A stretch of 12,136 bases of DNA from Oscillospiraceae bacterium. GTDB taxonomy: Bacteria; Bacillota_A; Clostridia; Saccharofermentanales; Saccharofermentanaceae. The notes below the pieces were generated by a model. That model ran no database searches. It saw only the letters and a program-made list of their open reading frames with translations, and was not told the origin of the DNA. Shown piece by piece: positions 1 through 6,343 of the stretch (the stretch's first letter is position 1; each line of letters opens with the position of its first letter). Where the stretch lies: NCBI GenBank assembly GCA_902791885.1, contig CADAXO010000052.1, positions 1 to 12,136 of the forward strand. Direction: 5' to 3'. A program made the position numbers and the translations under genes.

Positions 1-531
1 GACGTCGACGGCAGGTGGGTGCTGATGTTCTCCTCCATAAAGGCGATGCCGCACAGGGTTATTTTCGCTGTGGGCGAATTCGACGGAGTTAACTTCACGC
101 CTGAAGTACCCGACGGGCAGCCTGATTCCTGGCCTTACTTCACGATAGAGACGGGCCCCGATTTCTATGCGCCGCAGGTACTTGACGCGCCTGACGGGCG
201 TAAGATCAACATAGCTTGGATGTATAACTGGAACCGCCGTGAGGACAAGGGGCAGCTTCAGGTAGGAGCTTTCACTTTCCCGCGCGAAATGGCTTTCGAC
301 AAGGCGGGGAGGCTCACGATGCTTCCCATAACCGAGGGGCTTCACCTTCTTAAGAAGGAGTCGGTCTTCGTCGTGTACGGGGACGGCATGCTCAAGGTCA
401 GGTTCGACAACAGGACCGTACTCGAGCGGCCGTACGCGCACGAGCCTGATGTACTCACTTTGGAAGACGTCGGCAGCGTGGAGCTTTTTATTAACGGCGG
501 CACTGAGAATATTACTGTTTATGTGTGTTAG
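1..531 (+). CDS. GH32 beta-fructosidase (sucrose-6-phosphate hydrolase/invertase type), 3' part only
   Basis: This is the C-terminal 176 residues of a glycoside hydrolase family 32 enzyme, which cleaves beta-fructosidic bonds in sucrose, sucrose-6-phosphate or fructans. The reading frame is open to the left edge, so the start lies outside. Visible family marks are VGEFDG followed by FTPE, the DFYAPQ motif (bases 160-177), GRKINIAWM, and FPREM at the junction to the C-terminal beta-sandwich. The protein ends in the usual SVELFINGG strand. The catalytic nucleophile (NDPN region) and the acid/base glutamate (EC motif) would lie upstream and cannot be checked. No signal can be assessed. The next gene begins 9 nt downstream on the same strand. 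GH32 membership is solid; the exact substrate (sucrose, its phosphate, or fructan) is not decided by this part. Confidence 0.9.
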   Translation, partial: DVDGRWVLMFSSIKAMPHRVIFAVGEFDGVNFTPEVPDGQPDSWPYFTIETGPDFYAPQVLDAPDGRKINIAWMYNWNRREDKGQLQVGAFTFPREMAFDKAGRLTMLPITEGLHLLKKESVFVVYGDGMLKVRFDNRTVLERPYAHEPDVLTLEDVGSVELFINGGTENITVYVC

Positions 532-534
532 AAT
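529..534 (+). promoter_or_regulatory. Possible -10 box of the glycosyltransferase gene
   Basis: TAGAAT matches the sigma-A -10 consensus at five of six positions and ends 6 nt before the ATG at 541, so transcription would begin at or next to the start codon. It overlaps the GH32 stop codon. I see no good -35 box upstream, and co-transcription with the GH32 gene is the alternative. The box matters mainly because the gene has no Shine-Dalgarno sequence. Confidence 0.3.
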
Positions 535-540
535 AAGTCT

Positions 541-1239
541 ATGATCAGCGTAGTTTTATTGGCATACAGGGAAGAGGAGAGCCTCACTTTATTGTTCCCG
601 AGACTCATCGAAAAGCTCGATTCTTTAGGCGAAGAATACGAGATGATCGTCGTTGATACGGCGACTCCCCTCGACAACACCAAAGGCGTCTGCGACAAGG
701 TCGGCGCCCGTTATGTCAATCAGGAAGAGCCCGGCTTCGGAGGCGCGTACCGCAAGGGTATCTCCGTAATGAAGGGCGACAAGATGCTGGTCCTGGACAG
801 CGACGGATCGCATGACCCTAAGTACATTCCCGACATCTACAGAAAGTTCCTGGAAGGCTACGATGTCGTTATAGGCTCGCGATACACCAAGGGCGGCAAG
901 ACCGAGGACGCGGTCTCTTCGAGGATCATGTCCCATATCCTGAACGGCGTCTACAGGATAGTTACGGGCGTTAAGGCCAAAGACCTCTCGACCAACTTCA
1001 GAATGTACAGAGCTGACGTAATAAGAGAATGCAGGCTTACATCGACGAACTACGACGTTCTCGAGGAAGTTCTCCTTCTCATGAAGCTTAAAGTCGGCAA
1101 GGATTTCAAGGTAGCCGAGATCCCGATCACGTTCAATAAGAGGATCGCAGGCGAGTCGAAGCGCCGCCTTATCCCGTTTATCATAAGCTACATCAAGACC
1201 ATGTTCCGCCTCATAGGCATAAGGATCAAAGGCTGTTAA
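541..1239 (+). CDS. Family 2 glycosyltransferase, polyprenyl-phosphate mannose synthase (DPM1) type
   Basis: A 232-residue GT-A fold enzyme expected to move a sugar from a nucleotide donor, probably to a polyprenyl phosphate at the inner face of the membrane. The N-terminal strand MISVVLLAYREEES (1-14) opens the nucleotide-binding half. VVDTATPLDNT (37-47) replaces the usual VVDDGSTDGT, so one acidic residue of the first motif is lost. DSDGSHDP (86-93) is the metal-binding motif and IGSRYTKGG (111-119) the DPM1-type signature. Residues 211-230 are hydrophobic and basic and may touch the membrane; there are no separate C-terminal membrane helices and no GtrA partner nearby. The ATG directly precedes the first strand, so the start is secure, but no Shine-Dalgarno precedes it. 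It lies 9 nt after the GH32 gene. Donor and acceptor are inferred only from family resemblance. Confidence 0.88.
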   Translation: MISVVLLAYREEESLTLLFPRLIEKLDSLGEEYEMIVVDTATPLDNTKGVCDKVGARYVNQEEPGFGGAYRKGISVMKGDKMLVLDSDGSHDPKYIPDIYRKFLEGYDVVIGSRYTKGGKTEDAVSSRIMSHILNGVYRIVTGVKAKDLSTNFRMYRADVIRECRLTSTNYDVLEEVLLLMKLKVGKDFKVAEIPITFNKRIAGESKRRLIPFIISYIKTMFRLIGIRIKGC

Positions 1240-1286
1240 GCGACAGATTCCTCATTATTTGTTGATAAAGCAACACCTGACAGGTT

Positions 1287-1338
1287 GATTGATCATTGTT
1301 TCCGCTTCTTGCGGATGATTACAATGAGCCGATCAATT
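1287..1338 (+). promoter_or_regulatory. Long imperfect hairpin upstream of the solute-binding lipoprotein
   Basis: In the 121-bp gap between the glycosyltransferase and lipoprotein genes, nested inverted repeats can form one extended stem. Bases 1287-1293 pair with 1332-1338, with one G-U. Bases 1294-1299 (CATTGT) pair with 1321-1326 (ACAATG). TCCGC at 1301-1305 pairs with GCGGA at 1311-1315 around a TTCTT loop. There is no T-run after it, so it is not an ordinary terminator. It ends just before the ribosome binding site AAAGGGG (1341-1347), which places it to affect translation or mRNA stability. TACAAT at 1320-1325 inside it could instead be a -10 box, but no matching -35 is seen. No known riboswitch class was recognised. 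Confidence 0.45.
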
Positions 1339-1360
1339 TGAAAGGGGAAAAAATTAAACA

Positions 1361-3772
1361 ATGAGCAAGTGTATTAAGAGGATCGCTGCATCCATATTGG
1401 CCTTGTCGATCGGAGCATCCGTCTTCGCGGGCTGCAGCAGTTCGAAGTCATCTGCTTCCGGAGCTTCAGGAATCCCTGAGCAGATCGCAGATGATGCCCC
1501 CTGGTATAACCTGACCAGGATCGACGTAACCGACGGCGCTGATGAGTCCATGTTCATTTACAGGACCAAGTCTTTCGTAGGCGTCGTAAACGATAAGGTC
1601 GTTTATAATATATCTTCTTCCTATCAGCCTGATGAGAACGGAGAGAGCAAGAGCGAGCATCAGCTCATGGCTTTCGACCTGGAAGGCAATCTCGTTTCTG
1701 AAGTTTCCTTGGCAGATGCGTTTAAGGAGCGTGATCTCGGATCCGAGATATATGTAAGTTCCGTAAGCAAGGAAGGCAGCGAGATCTGTATTGTCGCCAC
1801 AGTCTACGACGAAGACTATAACTATCTCGGAAACTACCGTGCCGTATGGGATGTTGAGACCGGTGAGTTGGGCGAGATCACTGAATACTCGAATGCAGAT
1901 TTCCAGGATGCTCTCGGAGATAATGCACCCTTGAGGTCATTTAATGTCGGCGGATATAAGCTTGACTTGTATATCACATGGAGTGAACAGTACGAATGCT
2001 ATCTCGTAGTAACTGACGGCAACGGCAGTCAGTCTCTTATCAGTGTCCGTGAGGCTATGCCTTCACTTAATCTGGAGAATCTTTATGACATGCCTGCGGC
2101 TCTTGAGAAAGGTGAAGGGAAGGCGCTTCTTTGCTTCGATGTTATGGGCAGTCCCGTATATGTGGATTTTGACCTTAATACACACGCAATGTCTGAATCA
2201 CCGGTTGACTACAGCTGGCTTAACACCAGCCTCGGCGATATCAGAAATATAGAAGGTACCGGCAGCGTCATCATCAACGGTGAAGGTATCTATTCCATCG
2301 ATCTTGGTTCCAATACCACAGAAGAGATATTTAGTTATTCCAATACTAATGTAAACCGTTATGTTGCTGAAGATCTTTATCCCATATCTATAAGCGAAGA
2401 TCAGGTAGTAATGACGGGTATTATATATGAGCCTTGTGCGATGAGCGTTATAGGATCTGATGATGCGGTCATCTATGTATTCGATAAGGCTGATACGAAT
2501 CCGAACGCAGGCAAAGAGGTGATCACGATCGCTTCCGTCGGCGGTTATTCATACGCTCTTTGTGATGCGGTCTGCAGATTTAATGAAGAGAACTCCGAGT
2601 ATTTTGCAGAGTTTGATACAAGATACGATATCGCTGAGTTCTTGAACGATAAAATGGCTTATTACGATTCAGATTCATTACGCGATCTGACCGATAATGT
2701 ATGTGCAGATCTCGGTAACCAGCTGTCAGTTGATCTTCTCGCAGGTGACGGTCCCGACATCATCATCGGTGCGGCTTCTTACAGCCAGATCAACAACCCC
2801 GATTATCTTATCGATCTTTCTGATTATATAAACACCAATCTTCCTGCATCTGATTATTTCACCAACATAATCGATTCTTCGAAGACCGGTGATGCGGTAT
2901 ATCAGATCCCCGTTTCATTTAGGATCGCAGGTATCGCGGCTTCCGAATCTTCAATTGAGCCCGGTCAGAAGGGTTTCACTTTCGATGAGTACAGAAGATT
3001 CGTTGCCGAGAGCTGCAACGGAACGGATCCGTTGAACTACGGTAAGCTTGGATTCTTCCTTACCGTAATGAACAGCATGATGGATATCATGACTGACGAT
3101 AACGGCAGGGTCAGCTTCGACAACGATGCATTCAGAACTCTTGCCGAGTTTACTGAAGAGAATATCTTCGAGCCCAGGGAGGACGAAGATAACTATTACG
3201 ACTTCTACGATGAAGCAGAGGCATTCGAAGTCATGATCAACGATATCTACACTTACCACAGAAGGGTCCTCGAGAATTCCAAGGTCGTGATGGGTTATCC
3301 TTCATACGACGGAAGAGGTCCCCAGATCGTCGGCCGTTCATCGATCGGTATCTCCACACAGTCCGATAATATCGACGGCTGCATGGACTTCGTATCTATG
3401 GTTATGAGCTATGACTGTCAGAAGCTCTTCGGTTATGAATTCGGACTTCCGGTTAACCGTGCAGCATTCAAGGCGATCGGCGAAGAGTACGTCGAAGGAT
3501 ATAATGAGTCAGTCGATCGTAAACTCGCTATCTATACACCCGAGGAGCTTAACATGATGGGCGAGTCTTCAACTTACGCTGACGAGACACTCGTTAATGA
3601 TTTTGAAGCTCTGGCAGACAGCCTTACCGGCGAGACTTTCAATGTTGACGCACCTGTAGATGCGATCATCAGCGAGGAAATCCCGGGTTACTTCGAAGGA
3701 CAGAAGTCTCTTGATGAAGTTATCTCTGTCATCGAAGACCGAACAAGCTCAGTTATTAATGAAAGATTCTGA
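1361..3772 (+). CDS. Extracellular solute-binding lipoprotein with N-terminal beta-rich domain
   Basis: An 803-residue exported lipoprotein, probably the ligand-binding part of an ABC importer for a carbohydrate or similar solute, held at the outer face of the cytoplasmic membrane. The signal peptide has a basic start (MSKCIKR), a hydrophobic core and a lipobox FAGC with the acylated cysteine at 25, followed by a Ser-rich linker. Residues about 48-380 are rich in short strands (for example MAFDLEGN, AVWDVETG, IYSIDLG) and resemble a beta-propeller. From about 386 the chain turns into a family 1 solute-binding fold: EVITIASVGG, CRFNEENSEYF, then LLAGDGPDIII (459-469) and LIDLSDYI. At about twice the usual length of a binding protein, it carries a whole extra domain. 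AAAGGGG lies 13 nt before ATG, a rather long spacing. No permease or ATPase gene is next to it; its 3' neighbour is the convergent pheA. The ligand is unknown. Confidence 0.85.
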   Translation: MSKCIKRIAASILALSIGASVFAGCSSSKSSASGASGIPEQIADDAPWYNLTRIDVTDGADESMFIYRTKSFVGVVNDKVVYNISSSYQPDENGESKSEHQLMAFDLEGNLVSEVSLADAFKERDLGSEIYVSSVSKEGSEICIVATVYDEDYNYLGNYRAVWDVETGELGEITEYSNADFQDALGDNAPLRSFNVGGYKLDLYITWSEQYECYLVVTDGNGSQSLISVREAMPSLNLENLYDMPAALEKGEGKALLCFDVMGSPVYVDFDLNTHAMSESPVDYSWLNTSLGDIRNIEGTGSVIINGEGIYSIDLGSNTTEEIFSYSNTNVNRYVAEDLYPISISEDQVVMTGIIYEPCAMSVIGSDDAVIYVFDKADTNPNAGKEVITIASVGGYSYALCDAVCRFNEENSEYFAEFDTRYDIAEFLNDKMAYYDSDSLRDLTDNVCADLGNQLSVDLLAGDGPDIIIGAASYSQINNPDYLIDLSDYINTNLPASDYFTNIIDSSKTGDAVYQIPVSFRIAGIAASESSIEPGQKGFTFDEYRRFVAESCNGTDPLNYGKLGFFLTVMNSMMDIMTDDNGRVSFDNDAFRTLAEFTEENIFEPREDEDNYYDFYDEAEAFEVMINDIYTYHRRVLENSKVVMGYPSYDGRGPQIVGRSSIGISTQSDNIDGCMDFVSMVMSYDCQKLFGYEFGLPVNRAAFKAIGEEYVEGYNESVDRKLAIYTPEELNMMGESSTYADETLVNDFEALADSLTGETFNVDAPVDAIISEEIPGYFEGQKSLDEVISVIEDRTSSVINERF

Positions 3773-3787
3773 TCTTGAATATCAGCG

Positions 3788-4864
3788 TCAGTTCTCCTTG
3801 TAGCTTCCGAGAAACGTGAAGGCCTGAGGGTCGCTGTCCAGCTGACACATGAGACTTATGAATTCTTCGGAGTACACTGAGGCTTCGACATCAAGATAGA
3901 ACATGAACTCGAAGTCCCTGCCTTCAATGGGGCGGGACTCAAGCTTAGTAAGATTAAGGCCCAGTGCCGAGAATCTGGCAAGCATATCAGATAATGATCC
4001 CGGAGTATGACCCAAGGCCAGCATGATCGAAGCCTTGTCTGCTCCGGGATATATTTCGAGGTCCTTGCAGATAACGATGAACCTTGTGTAGTTGTGGTCT
4101 GAGTTCTGCACGTCGCTTCTTAAGACGTCGAGCCCGTAAAGGAGGGCGCAGTCAGGGGAGGATATGGCGGCGATGTCTTTTCGATCGCTGTTCTTGACCA
4201 TCTGCGCCGCTACCGCCGTGTTGGCTACGATGTTGACCTTGATGTTCTGGTTGTCGCGAAGGAAACGGCTGCACTGGCCGATGGCCTGCGAGTGCGAGTA
4301 GACTTCCCTGATGTCCTCGAACTTGACGCCCGGCTTCGCGAGAAGTCTGTGCGAGATCTGAAGCTTCATCGCGCGCACGATGTGGAACTTGTGTGTCTTC
4401 ATGAGGTCGTACACCTGCGTCACGGAACCGTAGGACGAGTTCTCGATGGGGAGCACGCCGTACCTGCAAAGCCCCGCCTCAACTGCATGGAAGACACCGT
4501 CGAAAGTCCTGAAATACATTATGTCGGCATTAGCGAAAAGCTTATCGCACGCGATCTGCGAGTACGCGCCCTCAACACCCTGGCAGGCAACTATGGCTGA
4601 GTCGGGGAAGATCTTGGGGGTTTTAGTAAGTGCCTCTTCGATCGTCTTATCAAGTGTGGAAGAGTTCGGTGTATGTGCCGAAGTGTAGGAATGTGAAAGA
4701 CCGTACAGAGTCCTGAACAAAGTCTTCTCGAGGGTGGTCATGGTCGCATCGCTTTCGTTGTTCAATGCATAGAGGAAGTGTCTTTCATAATCTCTCGGTG
4801 CATCCATGGCGATCCTCTGCGATACGAGTTCTGCGATCTTACTGTCGAGCTGTTCAGGTGTCAT
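3788..4864 (-). CDS. pheA: Prephenate dehydratase with ACT domain and degenerate chorismate mutase segment
   Basis: Converts prephenate to phenylpyruvate in cytoplasmic phenylalanine synthesis. In the 358 residues, the dehydratase part (about 88-265) shows GVEGAYSQIA (96-105), PIENSSYGSV (139-148), SHSQAIGQC (190-198) and the catalytic TRF (260-262). An ACT domain follows (about 278-358), with PGSL (288-291) and ESRP (309-312), the sites that bind phenylalanine for feedback inhibition. Residues 1-62 resemble a chorismate mutase helix bundle (LDSKIAELVSQR near the start, LFRTLYGLSHSY near 49-60), but the first helix is short and the usual early Arg and the Lys after the first helix are missing. 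The mutase is therefore probably inactive. GGAGG (4873-4877) sits 8 nt before the ATG and fixes the start. A Phe-rich leader and terminator hairpin lie just upstream, so attenuation is expected. The gene converges on the lipoprotein gene with 15 nt between the stops. Confidence 0.93.
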   Translation of the reverse strand: MTPEQLDSKIAELVSQRIAMDAPRDYERHFLYALNNESDATMTTLEKTLFRTLYGLSHSYTSAHTPNSSTLDKTIEEALTKTPKIFPDSAIVACQGVEGAYSQIACDKLFANADIMYFRTFDGVFHAVEAGLCRYGVLPIENSSYGSVTQVYDLMKTHKFHIVRAMKLQISHRLLAKPGVKFEDIREVYSHSQAIGQCSRFLRDNQNIKVNIVANTAVAAQMVKNSDRKDIAAISSPDCALLYGLDVLRSDVQNSDHNYTRFIVICKDLEIYPGADKASIMLALGHTPGSLSDMLARFSALGLNLTKLESRPIEGRDFEFMFYLDVEASVYSEEFISLMCQLDSDPQAFTFLGSYKEN

Positions 4865-4903
4865 TGTTGTGTCCTCCGTTTTTGTTGTTCCTGAGTTTTG
4901 TTG

Positions 4904-4940
4904 ATAAGAAAAGGTCCCGCGATTCTCACCGCAGGACCTT
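4904..4940 (-). terminator. Intrinsic terminator (attenuator) in the pheA leader
   Basis: On the minus strand, AAGGTCCTGCG (4940-4930) pairs over 11 bp, with one G-U, with CGCGGGACCTT (4921-4911) around the loop GTGAGAAT. TTCTTA follows at once, giving a U-rich 3' tail. The hairpin lies wholly inside the pheA 5' untranslated region, 33 nt before the GGAGG, and so must be conditional for pheA to be expressed. Its upper arm and loop are also complementary to a segment next to the leader stop codon. Confidence 0.85.
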
Positions 4941-4988
4941 GTACTATCTTAGTGTAGTTTTGTTTTGCTGTTTGCCCGCAGTGAAATC
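4921..4988 (-). promoter_or_regulatory. Candidate antiterminator pairing in the pheA leader
   Basis: GATTTCACTGC (4988-4978), which begins with the last base of the leader stop codon, can pair with GCGGTGAGAATC (4932-4921). The helix has 11 pairs, one of them G-U, and a single bulged G. It would consume the upper part of the 5' arm, the loop and the first base of the 3' arm of the terminator, so the two folds exclude each other. A ribosome at the leader stop would cover the upstream strand and allow termination. One stalled at the Phe codons would leave it free. The fold is hand-derived and untested; a further 7-bp pairing of 5045-5039 with 4973-4967 might act as a pause hairpin. Confidence 0.6.
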
Positions 4989-5056
4989 TATCTGGTCTTT
5001 GTAAAGAAACCAAATCCAAAAAAGAGATCAAAGCTTGTAAACAACTTGCTGTTCAT
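4988..5056 (-). CDS. Phenylalanine-rich leader peptide of the pheA attenuator (pheL-like)
   Basis: A 22-codon ORF with ATG at 5056 and TAG at 4990-4988. It begins MNSKLFTSFD, continues LFFGFGFF and ends TKTR. Seven of 22 residues are Phe (positions 6, 9, 12, 13, 15, 17, 18), against about one expected by chance. The E. coli pheL peptide is likewise a short Phe-rich peptide ahead of pheA. Its job would be to sense charged tRNA-Phe: ribosomes stall on the Phe codons when phenylalanine is scarce, so that the downstream terminator does not form. The stop codon abuts the candidate antiterminator strand, as the mechanism requires. No Shine-Dalgarno precedes the ATG, and the best promoter places the RNA 5' end within about 2 nt of it, so it is probably read from a leaderless transcript. 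The peptide itself need have no other function. Confidence 0.85.
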   Translation of the reverse strand: MNSKLFTSFDLFFGFGFFTKTR

Positions 5057-5063
5057 GTCGGGT

Positions 5064-5092
5064 AGTATAAACTTTTGAATTCATATTGGCAA
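5064..5092 (-). promoter_or_regulatory. Sigma-A type promoter for the leader peptide and pheA
   Basis: TTGCCA (5092-5087, five of six to the -35 consensus) and TATACT (5069-5064, five of six to the -10) are separated by exactly 17 bp. The predicted start is about 5058-5056, at the ATG of the leader peptide. Its spacer contains the -35 box of the divergent amidohydrolase promoter, so the two compete for polymerase. Confidence 0.72.
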
Positions 5093-5103
5093 GAGTTTAT
5101 AAT
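5075..5103 (+). promoter_or_regulatory. Sigma-A type promoter for the amidohydrolase-tsaE-tsaB-rimI operon
   Basis: TTGAAT (5075-5080, four of six) and a perfect TATAAT (5098-5103) are 17 bp apart. The predicted start is about 5110-5112, practically on the ATG at 5112, implying a leaderless mRNA. The promoter interleaves with the minus-strand pheA promoter: its -35 lies in the other's spacer, and the other's -35 lies in its spacer. Confidence 0.72.
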
Positions 5104-5111
5104 TATCTCCT

Positions 5112-5915
5112 ATGCAAAAGATAATAAATGCACATTGTCATATATATCCTGAGACTGTCGCCGAGAGGGCAGTTCAGGGGATCGCGGATTTCTACGGGAT
5201 CAAGATCGGGTTGAACGGTCAGACGGACGATCTTATAAAGGACGGATCGAAGGTCGGGGTGGTCCATTATCTGGTCCATTCGGTAGCGACCAAGCCGTCG
5301 CAGGTCCGGTCGATCAATGATTTTATAGCTTCTGAAGTTAAGGCACATCCCGGGGTGTTCACGGGATTCGGAACTTTGCATCCGGATTCGGAAAGCCTGG
5401 AGGACGACCTTAAGCATCTTCTGGAATTGGGACTTAAGGGTGTTAAGATCCATCCGGATTTTCAGTTCTTCTCTTTGGCTGAAGACAGGGCGATAAGACT
5501 CGGCGAGATGATCCGCGACGCAGGACTTCCGGTGCTTACGCACTGCGGCGATTTCCGTTACAAGCTTTCCAATCCGGAGCAGTTCGAGGTCTTTATCAAG
5601 GCTTTGCCGGGACTTAAGATTATAGGCGCGCACTTAGGCGGCTGGAGCGTCTGGGATGATGTCGAGCAGAGGCTCGCGGGTAAGTATGATATCTTTGTCG
5701 ACAGCAGCTCGTGTTTCAGATTTATGGACAAGGATCAGGCAGTGAGGATCATAAGAAAATTCGGCGCCGACAAGGTCCTCTGGGGAACGGATTATCCGAC
5801 CTGGGATCATGAAGCTGAGATCAAGCTTTTCGATGAGCTTGAGCTGACGGCAGACGAGAGAAGTAAGATCTTATATGAGAACGCGGCGGCGCTTCTTGGT
5901 GTAGGTGACACATGA
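5112..5915 (+). CDS. Amidohydrolase-2 family metal-dependent hydrolase
   Basis: A 267-residue TIM-barrel hydrolase of the amidohydrolase-related (ACMSD-like) family; family members hydrolyse C-N bonds or decarboxylate small molecules with a bound metal. Metal ligands are visible in order: HCH (8-10) at the end of strand 1, KIHPDFQ with Lys112 and His114, THCGD with His144, GAHLGGW with His174, and WGTDYP with the catalytic-type Asp227. The length suits the family. An in-frame TAA lies at 5100-5102 and the HxH motif is at residue 8, so ATG 5112 is the only likely start, yet no Shine-Dalgarno fits between them. Translation is therefore probably leaderless. The last four bases (ATGA) overlap the start of tsaE, so it leads this operon. 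The substrate is unknown, and nothing seen links it chemically to t6A synthesis. Confidence 0.85.
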   Translation: MQKIINAHCHIYPETVAERAVQGIADFYGIKIGLNGQTDDLIKDGSKVGVVHYLVHSVATKPSQVRSINDFIASEVKAHPGVFTGFGTLHPDSESLEDDLKHLLELGLKGVKIHPDFQFFSLAEDRAIRLGEMIRDAGLPVLTHCGDFRYKLSNPEQFEVFIKALPGLKIIGAHLGGWSVWDDVEQRLAGKYDIFVDSSSCFRFMDKDQAVRIIRKFGADKVLWGTDYPTWDHEAEIKLFDELELTADERSKILYENAAALLGVGDT

Positions 5916-6343
5916 GTGAATATATAACGACAACAGTGGAGGAGACTTTAAGCCTCGGCGAGAAGCTCGGCCGTGAGGCCGCGAACGGAACCGTTTTCGC
6001 TTTGGACGGAGACCTTGGTGCGGGCAAGACCGTGCTTACCAGAGGCATCGCGCGTGGCATGGGTCTTAACGAGGACGACGTGTGCTCTCCCACGTTCACT
6101 ATAGTTAATGAGTATGTCGAGACCCGTGACGGGGGAGCGGCGGAAGTTCCTTTATTTCACTTCGATACATACAGGCTCGGGGGAAGCGATGACTTCATCG
6201 ATGCGGGCCTTGATGAATATTTCGACAGGGACGGCGTGTGCGTCATCGAGTGGAGCTCGGTCATAGACGACCTGCTTCCCAAGAACACCATTCGCATCAA
6301 GATCACGGGAACGGGTGACACGAGAAAGATAGAGGTAACCTGA
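5912..6343 (+). CDS. tsaE: tRNA t6A37 synthesis ATPase TsaE
   Basis: The 143-residue ATPase of the bacterial threonylcarbamoyladenosine machinery. It works with TsaB and TsaD in the cytoplasm to place t6A at position 37 of ANN-decoding tRNAs, with ATP hydrolysis resetting the complex. Walker A is GDLGAGKT (33-40); SPTFTIVNEY (59-68), HFDTYRL (83-89) and VIEW (111-114) are the other family blocks. Full length. The start overlaps the amidohydrolase stop by four bases (ATGA), with a modest AGGTG upstream, and the stop overlaps the tsaB start as TGATG. This spacing suggests translational coupling through the operon. Confidence 0.96.
   Translation: MSEYITTTVEETLSLGEKLGREAANGTVFALDGDLGAGKTVLTRGIARGMGLNEDDVCSPTFTIVNEYVETRDGGAAEVPLFHFDTYRLGGSDDFIDAGLDEYFDRDGVCVIEWSSVIDDLLPKNTIRIKITGTGDTRKIEVT

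Noticed and set aside
3757..3795. A bidirectional terminator between the lipoprotein gene and pheA
   Set aside because: Only five-base competing stems (CTGAT/ATCAG and AAGAT/ATCTT) are present and no T-run follows on either strand.
4865..5111. A T-box riboswitch ahead of pheA
   Set aside because: The leader is short, the T-box antiterminator consensus was not found, and the Phe-codon leader ORF explains the terminator better.
5096..5124. An alternative minus-strand promoter with TATAAA at 5101-5096
   Set aside because: The best -35 at proper spacing matches only three of six bases, and it would lie inside the amidohydrolase coding start; the promoter at 5064-5092 is much better.
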